Source: Candidatus Endomicrobiellum mastotermitis (GTDB taxonomy: Bacteria > Elusimicrobiota > Endomicrobiia > Endomicrobiales > Endomicrobiaceae). Taken from it: a DNA stretch of 64,000 nucleotides. Position 1 is the stretch's first letter. The number at the start of each line of letters is the position of its first letter. Shown here one piece after another: positions 31,531 through 40,886 of this stretch. The notes under the pieces were generated by a model. The model was not told the DNA's origin. It searched no databases and saw nothing but the letters and a program-made list of their open reading frames with translations. The stretch covers positions 1-64,000 of the forward strand of contig JAISTT010000018.1 in the NCBI GenBank assembly GCA_031272445.1, in the 5' to 3' direction. Both the position numbers and the translations under genes were made by a program.

Positions 31531-31930
31531 ATGAAAATAATAGAACTTAAAAACATCGATGAAAAGTATACCGTTTAGGGAATTTATATGCCCCAATGGT
31601 GTTCATATAAAACTGCTAAAACTGCTTGACATGGGTAAATTTGTATGACCTTTAAATCATAAACAAATGAGATTATCTGGAGGATAGCAGCGAAAAGTTG
31701 CGATATCAAGATCTCTTGTAAATAAACTTCAATAATTTTGGCAGATGAGTCAATAGGCGAATTAGATACAAAATCATCAAGGGATTTTATAAAAGAATAC
31801 TTAGGAATTTGAATAGTAGGGGAATAACGGTGATATTTGTAACGTACGAATCTGATGAAGTTGCTGCGCTTGTGCAACAAGAAATGTGAAAATGCATAGT
31901 GTATAACTGTATAACGAGGCAAAGACTTTA
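31531..31930 (+). pseudogene. MacB-family ABC transporter ATPase relic
   Basis: MKIIELKNIDEKYTV*; LSGG*QRKVAISRSLVNKLQ; ILADESIGELDTKSS; ILRNLNSRGITVIFVTYESDEVAA: signature, Walker B and H-loop regions recognisable with stops and frameshifts. Confidence 0.85.
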
Positions 31931-32079
31931 TGAAGATGCATAGTTTAAACCTGGCAAAGATAACAACCACTCACTTAAATATAAAAAGTTTCATTTTTGC
32001 GGATTAATAGTTTATTTTAGTGGAAGTTATAGGAAACTATTTTGTATATAATAAGAGATGGGGGCTATACTGTTAATTT

Positions 32080-32390
32080 CAGGTTTAAGGAGATGAGTGG
32101 ATGAACGGACTGATATTTTACTGCAATTTATCATAGAGTCTATTTTTATTATGTTGTGTGGATGGATTGATAGGTATGATAGTTGACTGTGGCGAAAGGT
32201 GATTATAATAAATAAACTTTGTAGAAAGATTTTTTGTTTTGATGCCTATATATATATAACATAGCTTCTATAGTGTGCTTTCTTTTTGGTTTTTAGGACT
32301 TACTGGTTTATTTTTTTGTTGTTTGGCTTGCTAACAAAAAAGCTTCTATTTTAATTTTATAGATGCTTTAAGGTAATATAAAGTTTAGTG
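32080..32390 (+). pseudogene. MacB-family permease C-terminal relic
   Basis: DERTDILLQFIIESIFIMLCG...; SIVCFLFGF*...LACxxKASILxxxDALR blocks as in the FtsX/MacB permease C-terminus. Confidence 0.7.
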
Positions 32391-32759
32391 GGGATACGAA
32401 CTCATAACGATATTAAATTGTAATAAATCTTTTATAAAATGGAACCTACTTTTGTATGAAATGTATGTGAAAGAGATGTATGACAGAAAAAGATTTTAAA
32501 TAGGATTTTGTAAGACTAGCGAATAAGATACATTTCAGTTATTATTTGTTATTGATGATAGGTTTAAGTATATACTTTTTGGTATCATTTTGTTGTTTTT
32601 TGCATTGTGAGTGCTTTTTTAACAATCATAATAAAAATAATTATAATTATTTTCTTACATTGTTTATAAACGTTTTTACGCTCTTGAGTAGGTGATGTTT
32701 AGCCATCAGATTATAGATTTCTCAGTCTTATTAGTAAAAAGAGACTAATAAATAAAATG

Positions 32760-32779
32760 AAAATGAAGATCTTCATTTT
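32760..32779. repeat. Perfect 20-bp palindrome upstream of proB
   Basis: AAAATGAAGATCTTCATTTT. Confidence 0.9.
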
Positions 32780-32918
32780 GTTTTTGTATTGAAAGATATT
32801 TTATTATCTTTATAATATAGTTGAGTTATAAAAGGTAAGCTTAAGATAAGGTTTTATGCAGATACTTTTTTCAATTGATAAAATTGTTTTAAAAGGGTTA
32901 AAATTCATATCATAAGTT

Positions 32919-34037
32919 GTGGAAGAGGTTAAGAAAGTGAAAGTAGTTATAAAATTGGGTACAAGCACGCTTACAGACAAAGACGGTTTATTAAATAGGA
33001 AATATATATTAGATTTAGTTTTAAATCTTACTGAACTTCAAAAGGAAAATCATAAATTTTTAATTGTAAGTTCTGGTGCTATAGGTGCTGGATCCAGTCG
33101 CCTAAATGTAAGCATTAGACCTAGAACATTAAGAGAAAAACAAGCATTTGCAGCTGTTGGGCAACCCTTGGTTATAAATGCATATTCAGACGCTTTTGCT
33201 AAATATGGTAAAACTATTGCTCAAATTCTTCTTACGAGAGACGATTTTGATAAAAGAGATAAATACTTAAATGTGAGAAATACTTTGAATACTTTAATTG
33301 AAAACGATGTTATACCGATAATAAATGAGAATGATTCTGTTGCTGTGGAAGAAATAAATTTTGGAGATAATGATACTTTGTCGGCTTTAGTTGCAGCTGC
33401 GATAAATGCTGACAAACTTGTCATTTTTACGGATGTTGATGGTATTTATGATGATGCATATCCATCAAAAAGTTACATCATACATAGAATAGAAAAAATT
33501 ACTGCAGAAGTTGAAAAATTAGCTACAGGTAATTCTTCAAGTGGAAAAGGCATAGGTGGCATGAAAACAAAAATAATAGCCGCTAAGATAGCAGGGGCTT
33601 CAGGTGTGGATACAATAATTACAAATGGGCTAAAGCTTAATTTGTTAAGAGATATTGTTTCTTGTAGTGATGGTCAAGCTGGTACGATTATCAAAGCAAG
33701 ACGGCAGAGTTTTGAAGCGAAGAAATCATGGATAGCTTTTAGTAAAAAAATTAAAGGTAAAATTTTTGTAAATGCTAAAGCGAAGGAAGCTTTAGTAAAT
33801 AGAGGTAAAAGTCTTCTCGCTGTTGGGATAGTTAAAGTAAGCGGAAATTTTAAGAGGGGGGATTCTGTAAGTATTTATGATTTTGAAAATAATGATAAAG
33901 ATTTTGCGAGAGGCTTAACTAATTATGATAGTGAAACTATTGAGAAAATAAAGGGCAAAAAGGTTTTAGAAATAAAAGAAATTATAGATATAAGTGATGA
34001 TGAAGTTATACATCGCGATAATTTAGTTGTGTTGTAA
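32919..34037 (+). CDS. proB: Glutamate 5-kinase
   Basis: VVIKLGTSTLTDKDG..., NENDSVAVEEINFGDNDTLSALVAA..., C-terminal PUA; GTG start. Confidence 0.95.
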   Translation: MEEVKKVKVVIKLGTSTLTDKDGLLNRKYILDLVLNLTELQKENHKFLIVSSGAIGAGSSRLNVSIRPRTLREKQAFAAVGQPLVINAYSDAFAKYGKTIAQILLTRDDFDKRDKYLNVRNTLNTLIENDVIPIINENDSVAVEEINFGDNDTLSALVAAAINADKLVIFTDVDGIYDDAYPSKSYIIHRIEKITAEVEKLATGNSSSGKGIGGMKTKIIAAKIAGASGVDTIITNGLKLNLLRDIVSCSDGQAGTIIKARRQSFEAKKSWIAFSKKIKGKIFVNAKAKEALVNRGKSLLAVGIVKVSGNFKRGDSVSIYDFENNDKDFARGLTNYDSETIEKIKGKKVLEIKEIIDISDDEVIHRDNLVVL

Positions 34038-34805
34038 TTAGAAAGTATTTTCAGTAGTATAGTAATATAAAGCTCTTATTTTAATATATTTTTAATTATA
34101 TGGAAGTGTACAATTTGTTAAATTTGTAAAGGTATTTTCTGTGTTTAATTGGTTTTCATGCAAAAATACAATAGAGTTTCTTGGCTATACATTTTAATCT
34201 GCAAATCTTTGTCGTATTTTAATTTATAATATAACTTCACATTAAGAATTTCAGTTTTAGGAAAGAGGGTTCCCAAGAATTATTTTTGAGTTACAAATAA
34301 AATGTAAAGCTGCATACTATAGATAAAGCCAGCTTAAAGAGGAATTTTTTAAAAGTCGTAGTATTTCTTCTATACTTATTAGTGCCAAAACTTGTAAATT
34401 TTTTAGTTCGTTGTTTATTGCAAAACTCTAAGATCATCCTTGCGAATTTTTGAAAACTTATTATTGTTAATTAGGAAGTTTTATTATATTGCATAAAGAC
34501 AAGAGTATTTTTTTTGTAAAAATCATCGAAATTGGATATTTTTATAATACTCTAGGTTATGTTTTATTTAACATGTTTGAAAAATTTTCTAATTTGTGAG
34601 TATGTTGTAGTTGTCGTATCCCTCTACAATATATTAAAAGGGAGAATATTTTTACATTTTGTTAGCCGTGTCCACATATATGAAAGTTGTTTTTTAAAAG
34701 ATAACAAGTTATATTTTGTCTATAAAAATAAAAATGTCAAAATGTGCAATTTTGTTTTATACAAATATTTTAAGTGCTATAAATATGAGTTAGAAATTTT
34801 CTGGA

Positions 34806-37031
34806 TTAAATAAATCTTAGATTAGCTACTTTTGCAAGTAATTTTTTCCACTGTCCATTTTCGAATAAAACTACAAGTTTTAAATTCTCTTCAGTCCCGC
34901 TTTGCTCAATGATTTTGCCTCTGCCAAAAGTTGGATGTAGAACCATTGTTCCTATTTTATACTTATTTATATTGTTGATTGGACTAAGTAATTGTTTGTT
35001 TTTTATCTCGTAATCATTATTATAATTATGAGTATCCTTACCTTTATAAACTACTTCGGCTCTGAAATATTTTTTGTTGGGGTTTTTAAAATTTGGACTT
35101 TGTTCTGGTTTTGTTAAATCACATCTAAATCCTGCTTCTGCAATAAAACGCGATGGTACATTCCATTTTATTTTGCCGTAAACGGTTCTTTCCGTTGCCC
35201 AACACAAATATAAATTTTTCTTTGCTCTTGTCATTCCAACATACATGAGTCTTCTTTCTTCTTCCAGCTCTTCATTATTGGGAACAGATTCCCAGATTGG
35301 GAATAAACCTTCTTCTAGGCCACATATAAAAACGTATTCAAATTCCAATCCTTTAGCTAAATGTAAAGTCATTAAAGTGACTTTGTCTTTTGATTCATCA
35401 AGAGAATCTGTGTCACTTGTTAAAGCAATCTGTGTAAGATATCCAGCAAGTGACTTATCAGGTGAACGATTTTCAAAGTCGGTAATGGCGGAAATTAATT
35501 CTTGTATGTTCTCTATTTTTGTCCTTGATTCAAGTGTATTTTCTGTTTCAAGTTCTTTTAAGTATCCTGAATGCGTTACAACTTTTTTAGATATTATTTT
35601 AGCGGAAGAGTCTTTTTTTAGTTTTGAGAAAGTTTCAATGAGTTGCATAAAAGAGTTTAAAGCTTTTTGAGTTCCTTTTGTCAAACCTACTTGAGATGCT
35701 AAGGGTATAGCTTCCCATAACGATATATTTTTTAGTAGTGCAAATTTTTCAAGTATTTTTATGGATGTTTTGCCTATACCTCTTCTAGGAATATTGATAA
35801 TTCTTTTAAAACTTACATTGTCATTTGGGTTATGTATAAGTTTTAAATAAGCTATTATATCTTTAATTTCAGCGCGATCATAAAATTTTAGCGTTCCTAC
35901 GAGGGAGTAGGGTATACCTACTCTTCTAAATGCGTCTTCAAATGTGCGAGACTGAGCGTTTGTTCTATAGAAAACTGCAAAACTTGAGAGTTTATACTTA
36001 TATGCATTTAATAAAATTAGATTAGCAATTTTTGTCGCTTCATCATTTTCGTTTATAGCTTTTATAACTATTACTGAGCCGTCGTCAGGATTTTTAGTCC
36101 ATAATTGTTTATCTATTCTTGCGTTGTTATGTTTTACTACTTTATAAGCTGTTGATAAAATTTTTGGTGTTGATCTATAGTTTTGTTCTAGTCTTACTGA
36201 TTTTGCATTCCGATAATCTTTTTTAAAATTTAGGATGTTATTTATATCAGCTCCTCTCCATGAATATACGGATTGATCATCATCGCCTACAACGCAGATA
36301 TTACAATGTTTCTTTGCAAGCAACTTTATGAGTATGTACTGAGCGTGATTTGTATCTTGGTATTCATCAACCATAATATATTTAGATTTTTCTTGATACT
36401 GTTCTAGTGTCGCCGGAAGTCTTTGTAAAGCCACAACAGTTTGCATTATTAAATCTCCAAAATCAAGAGCGCTTGCCTTTTTCAATTTTTTTTGATAAAG
36501 CTCGTAAATTTTTGATGTTGTAGATTCAAGGAAATAGTCTGACCGTTTAACTTCTGATGTTATATCTGATGGAATTTTTAGATCATCTTTAGCTCGACTT
36601 ATTTTATTTACTATTGTTGAGGCTTTGATTTTTTTTTCGTCAATATTTAGCTCTTTCATACAGTCTTTGACTGTATTTTTTTGATCCATGAAATCGTATA
36701 TTAGAAAGTCGGGATCTAAATTAATTTTTGAGGCTTCAACACGTAAAAAATGTGCACAGAAAGAATGAAATGTGGATATCCATACATTTTTATAAGTTTG
36801 TGAGATTAAATTAGCCACTTTTTTCTTCATCTCACTAGCAGCTTTATTTGTGAATGTGACCGCTAATATGGACCATGGGGATATGCCTAGAGAAAGCAAA
36901 TACGCTATTCTGTGTGTGATAACTTTAGTTTTACCTGTTCCTGCCCCTGCAAAAATTATTAAAGGACCTTCTATGCAGCGAACAGCTTCTATTTGAGACG
37001 AATTTAAATTTTTAGTTAAAAATTCTTTCAT
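34806..37031 (-). CDS. pcrA: UvrD/PcrA-family superfamily I DNA helicase
   Basis: LNSSQIEAVRCIEGPLIIFAGAGTGKTKVITHRI, VDEYQDTNHAQY, VGDDDQSVYSWRGADINN, C-terminal VLHPTFGRGKI. Confidence 0.95.
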   Translation of the reverse strand: MKEFLTKNLNSSQIEAVRCIEGPLIIFAGAGTGKTKVITHRIAYLLSLGISPWSILAVTFTNKAASEMKKKVANLISQTYKNVWISTFHSFCAHFLRVEASKINLDPDFLIYDFMDQKNTVKDCMKELNIDEKKIKASTIVNKISRAKDDLKIPSDITSEVKRSDYFLESTTSKIYELYQKKLKKASALDFGDLIMQTVVALQRLPATLEQYQEKSKYIMVDEYQDTNHAQYILIKLLAKKHCNICVVGDDDQSVYSWRGADINNILNFKKDYRNAKSVRLEQNYRSTPKILSTAYKVVKHNNARIDKQLWTKNPDDGSVIVIKAINENDEATKIANLILLNAYKYKLSSFAVFYRTNAQSRTFEDAFRRVGIPYSLVGTLKFYDRAEIKDIIAYLKLIHNPNDNVSFKRIINIPRRGIGKTSIKILEKFALLKNISLWEAIPLASQVGLTKGTQKALNSFMQLIETFSKLKKDSSAKIISKKVVTHSGYLKELETENTLESRTKIENIQELISAITDFENRSPDKSLAGYLTQIALTSDTDSLDESKDKVTLMTLHLAKGLEFEYVFICGLEEGLFPIWESVPNNEELEEERRLMYVGMTRAKKNLYLCWATERTVYGKIKWNVPSRFIAEAGFRCDLTKPEQSPNFKNPNKKYFRAEVVYKGKDTHNYNNDYEIKNKQLLSPINNINKYKIGTMVLHPTFGRGKIIEQSGTEENLKLVVLFENGQWKKLLAKVANLRFI

Positions 37032-37248
37032 TTTGAGATTTATATTATATCTAAAAATTTTTGATATAATTCAAAAATAAATAATCAATAGACTGCTAGC
37101 TAAAAACATATCTTCACTTCTAAGATTGTGTTGGCTTGTATAATTTTATAGAATCCAAATGCCTTAAAAATGAAAAAGCTGATAAATATTTTCCATAAGA
37201 GTTTTTAGCTGCTGTGCATTGAAGAAATCAGTTTGTATGGAGGATAAC

Positions 37249-37752
37249 ATGGTAGACATTTTACTTGAAAGGAAAAGCGTCCGCAAATATACGAATGAGG
37301 ATGTTGAGAAAAAAGATTTGAATTACATTCTGCATGCTGCGATGTCTGCGCCTACTGCAAGGAATACGAGATGCTATTCTTTTATAGCAATAAAAGACAA
37401 AGAAATTCATAGAAAAATTGCCGCGGTACATCATGCTGCGCAAATGATATTGCAGGCTCCATTGGCAATTTTAGTTGTAGGAGATAAAAATGTAGCTTTT
37501 GAAGAATATTTACCACAAGATTGCTCGGCTGCAACGCAGAATATTCTTCTCGCAGCCACTGCGAGAGGTTATGGATCAGTCTGGTGTGGTGTTTATTCAA
37601 ATAAAAAGATTTCAGAAGCTGTTGAAAAGCTTTTTAATCTTCCAGAAAATATTAAAGCTTTTTCTATTGTGGTCATAGGGAAATCTACGGATAGTAATCC
37701 TCCAAAAAATAGGTGGCAGCCTGAAAAGATTAAATATGAGACTTGGGAATGA
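37249..37752 (+). CDS. Nitroreductase family protein
   Basis: LLERKSVRKYTNEDVEKKDLNYILHAAMSAPTARN; AGGAT RBS before ATG 37249. Confidence 0.92.
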   Translation: MVDILLERKSVRKYTNEDVEKKDLNYILHAAMSAPTARNTRCYSFIAIKDKEIHRKIAAVHHAAQMILQAPLAILVVGDKNVAFEEYLPQDCSAATQNILLAATARGYGSVWCGVYSNKKISEAVEKLFNLPENIKAFSIVVIGKSTDSNPPKNRWQPEKIKYETWE

Positions 37753-39410
37753 TAAGACAACAAGTACTAACTAGTCTAGTCGGTATGTTTGTAAAATATT
37801 TACATAGCAAGGGAGTACGCGATAGTTTTAATTTTGTCTTAGAGATTCCACCGAAAAATATTAATGCCGACTTTGCTATAAACGCGGCTATGCTCATAGC
37901 AAAAAAACTTAAAACGGATCCAAAAATCATTGCTAAAGAATTTGCAGAAATTATATTGAAAGAAGCCTCCAATATTATAGAAAAAGTTGAAATAGCTGGA
38001 AATGGGTTTATTAACTTGTACGTTAAAAATGAAGTTGTTTATAAGTCACTTAAAAAAATTCTTGTAGAAAAGAATAGGTATGGTAGTATGCCTAAAAAAA
38101 ATAATAAAAAAAAAGTTTTGATGGAGTTCGTTTCAGCAAATCCTACTGGACCTTTGCATATTGGACATGGACGAGGTGCTGCAATTGGTGATTCTCTTGC
38201 GAGAATATTGAAATATTTGGGGTATAATGTTACTAAAGAGTACTATTTGAATGATGCTGGAAATCAAATGCTTGTTTTAGCTGAATCTACCAAAATTCGA
38301 TATAAGCAAGTGACAGATGAGGGAATTGATTTTCCTGTAAATTACTATCAAGGTGAGTATATTATTGATATTGCAAAGCGCTTATTTTCTGAAGACAGAG
38401 ACATAAATAAAATAGATTTCAAATATGAAGCAGTTAGAGACATTTTAAAAACGATAAAGGATGATTTGAAAAATTTTGCAATCGAATTTGACAATTGGTT
38501 TTCTGAGAGTGAAGTAGCTATTGTTAAAGATGAAAATGGAAAGACAAAAATTGACAAGGTATGCGAAAGTTTGCTTCATGAAAATGAAGCTTATATGAAG
38601 GATGGAGCGCTATGGCTTTCTTCTACAAAATTTGGCGATACTAAAGACAGGGTTTTAAGAAAAAGCAATGGCGAATACACTTATCTTGCTTCAGATATTG
38701 CGTATCACAAAAATAAGTTTGAAAGAGGTTTTACAAAACTCATAAATCTGTGGGGTGCAGATCATCATGGGTATGTTGCAAGAATAAAAGCTTGTGTGCG
38801 AATGTTAGGTTTCGATGGAGAAGCATTGCATATTATTCTTTATCAACTTGTTTCATTAACAAGAAACGGACAATCTGTGACTATGTCAACACGTAGTGGA
38901 GAGTTTATAACTTTAAAAGAAGTTGTTAATGAAGTTGGAAAAGACGCGTGTAGATTTTTCTTTTTATTGCGTGATCCTAACTCTCCGCTTGAATTTGATT
39001 TGGAATTGGCTAAAAAATGTTCAAATGAGAATCCTGTTTTTTATGTTCAATACGTTAATGCAAGATGTAATTCCATTATTAGGGAGGGTAAAAATAGGAA
39101 AGATATTATTTCTGATATTGAAGCTATAAATTTTTCTCTACTTAATACTAAGGAAGAAAGGAATTTAATAAAAAAACTTTCAGCATTTTGTGATACACTT
39201 GCTATATCTGAAAAAACTATGAGTCCACATCATTTTACAACCTATTTAATTGAGCTTGCGGATATATATCATAAATTTTATGAAAAGTGTCGTGTTTTGA
39301 CAGATGATAGTAATCTTACATCTGCGAGACTCAAGCTCATTGAAGGTGTCATGATAATTGTTAAAAATGGATTAAATCTTTTAGGAGTCTCTACTTTGGA
39401 CAAGATGTAA
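37743..39410 (+). CDS. argS: Arginyl-tRNA synthetase
   Basis: FVSANPTGPLHIGHGRGAAIGDSLARIL; QSVTMSTRSGEFITL; 10-nt overlap with nitroreductase. Confidence 0.96.
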   Translation: MGMIRQQVLTSLVGMFVKYLHSKGVRDSFNFVLEIPPKNINADFAINAAMLIAKKLKTDPKIIAKEFAEIILKEASNIIEKVEIAGNGFINLYVKNEVVYKSLKKILVEKNRYGSMPKKNNKKKVLMEFVSANPTGPLHIGHGRGAAIGDSLARILKYLGYNVTKEYYLNDAGNQMLVLAESTKIRYKQVTDEGIDFPVNYYQGEYIIDIAKRLFSEDRDINKIDFKYEAVRDILKTIKDDLKNFAIEFDNWFSESEVAIVKDENGKTKIDKVCESLLHENEAYMKDGALWLSSTKFGDTKDRVLRKSNGEYTYLASDIAYHKNKFERGFTKLINLWGADHHGYVARIKACVRMLGFDGEALHIILYQLVSLTRNGQSVTMSTRSGEFITLKEVVNEVGKDACRFFFLLRDPNSPLEFDLELAKKCSNENPVFYVQYVNARCNSIIREGKNRKDIISDIEAINFSLLNTKEERNLIKKLSAFCDTLAISEKTMSPHHFTTYLIELADIYHKFYEKCRVLTDDSNLTSARLKLIEGVMIIVKNGLNLLGVSTLDKM

Positions 39411-39584
39411 AAGTTGAGTTTTTGTGTAATTATGAACTTAATTCAAATGAAGCGGAAAGGTTAAGTAAATCGTGAAGACAAATAAATAAGAGAAAACATG
39501 CGAGAAATAATCGTGGCAATTTTTATTTTGTTGATTTTATCTATTAATGTATGCAGAAAATAATATGGATTTTTACTTCAAAAT

Positions 39585-39616
39585 AAAAACCCGCACCATG
39601 TATGGTTATGGTTTTT
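39585..39616. terminator. Bidirectional terminator-like hairpin downstream of argS
   Basis: AAAAACC-cgc-ACCAT-gt-ATGGT-tat-GGTTTTT nested stems. Confidence 0.6.
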
Positions 39617-39754
39617 AAGGAAGACATAAAAAGATATACTTAGAGATAAATAAATTTTCGTATAAGAGTTTAGGGTAAGTATTTAAATTAAGTAAGAGAA
39701 AGTTTTATGAAGAATAGGTTCTTTGTGTACTAGAAATTATAATGTTGTACGTAT

Positions 39755-40025
39755 AATGCGAACAAATTTTGACAAACTCAATGATAATTTAGTTTTTTAG
39801 ATACTGAGACTAAACCATAGCTTAATTCTAAAAATGTAGCAAAAATGGTTGAAAATTTTGATGCTTAGGGAATATTGTTTATTATATTGATATTTTGAAA
39901 GTTGCTATGCCAATATTTTGTTTTGGTTCTAATAAACTTAAAAGCATAGCTAATGCTTTTGGCATTGAAGTAAACTTAGGTTATAGAGAAATTGTAGATG
40001 TTTATAACGTTATTTTTTTTCGGTC
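39755..40025 (+). pseudogene. DnaQ-family 3'-5' exonuclease relic
   Basis: FDKLNDNLVF(fs)LDTETKP*LNSKNVAKMVENFDA and CFGSNKLKSIANAFGIEVNLGYREIVDVYNVI, exonuclease motif I and III regions. Confidence 0.65.
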
Positions 40026-40186
40026 TCAAAGATATATAAAGATATATATTTATATTTTGTAATGTGAATATGTATAAAGAAGAATATATGTATTTTACAT
40101 AGATCTTCTCTGCTATATAAATACTAAAATTTATGTTTGTAAACTAGCTTATATAAGCTGAATTAATGAGTAATGGAAAATAATAT

Positions 40187-40217
40187 TTGACAAAATATAA
40201 TAAAATGATTATATAAT
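40187..40217 (+). promoter_or_regulatory. Putative promoter of the HTH gene
   Basis: TTGACA (40187-40192) with TATATA at 17-nt or TATAAT at 19-nt spacing. Confidence 0.5.
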
Positions 40218-40243
40218 TAACAATAAATGGAAAATATATAGAT

Positions 40244-40441
40244 ATGCGGAATAAGCAAATAATGGATATAAAAGAGCTTTCAGAGTACTTAGGCATTGGG
40301 AAATCTAAAATATACAGTTTAATAAGAATGAAAAAAATTCCAGCTTCGAAAATAGGGAGACAGTATAGATTTTCAAAAAATATTGTTGATAATTGGCTCA
40401 AAGATAAGATAATTACAAAAAGATGTGGATCAAGTAGATAG
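40244..40441 (+). CDS. Excisionase/AlpA-type helix-turn-helix DNA-binding protein
   Basis: MDIKELSEYLGIGKSKIYSLIRMKKIPASKIGRQYRFSKNIVDNWLKD: HTH_17 pattern. Confidence 0.88.
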   Translation: MRNKQIMDIKELSEYLGIGKSKIYSLIRMKKIPASKIGRQYRFSKNIVDNWLKDKIITKRCGSSR

Positions 40442-40511
40442 CGATAAGACAATGATAATATTATATTAATTAGGATAGAAGTTTGAGCATATAATCGAGT
40501 GAGGAGGGAAT

Positions 40512-40766
40512 GTGATGTCTGAAAAAGTAGAGAAAGTTGGAATAAAAAGAGAATCTGGATATCTTTACTTCATTGATAAACAAGGGGATGTTTCAAGAAC
40601 TTCTATGGCAAGAGGTGGAAAAAGAATAGGAAAACCCTTAAAAGTAAAAAAAATAGGTTTAAAAAAAGAAAAGGGACACTTATATTTTGTTGATAAGGAT
40701 GGAGATATTTCAAGATCAGTTATGAGTAGAGGTGGAAAGACAAAATTTAAAAAAGCTAAGAAATAA
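40512..40766 (+). CDS. Small basic protein of two tandem ~36-aa units
   Basis: VGIKRESGYLYFIDKQGDVSRTSMARGGKRIGKP / IGLKKEKGHLYFVDKDGDISRSVMSRGGKTKFKK; strong GAGGAGGG RBS. Confidence 0.85.
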   Translation: MMSEKVEKVGIKRESGYLYFIDKQGDVSRTSMARGGKRIGKPLKVKKIGLKKEKGHLYFVDKDGDISRSVMSRGGKTKFKKAKK

Positions 40767-40886
40767 AGTTGGAGTATGATCTCTCTCTTTAGCTTAAACT
40801 TATATAGGATAGAAAGTATGAATCTAAAAGTTTTTGGTAAAGGTTTTTAGTTTCTTTTAGGTTTATATAAGGATTTGTTAGATTAA

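Noticed and set aside
31584-31970. 128-aa minus-strand ORF
   Set aside because: Lies antisense over the MacB-type ATPase relic; plus-strand frames carry recognisable ABC motifs
34559-34813. 84-aa plus-strand ORF
   Set aside because: Low-complexity Phe/Tyr/Lys-rich translation, no RBS or family signal; likely chance ORF in decayed sequence
40244-40441. Integrated phage or genomic island marked by an excisionase
   Set aside because: No integrase, phage structural genes or flanking tRNA repeats; both sides are housekeeping genes
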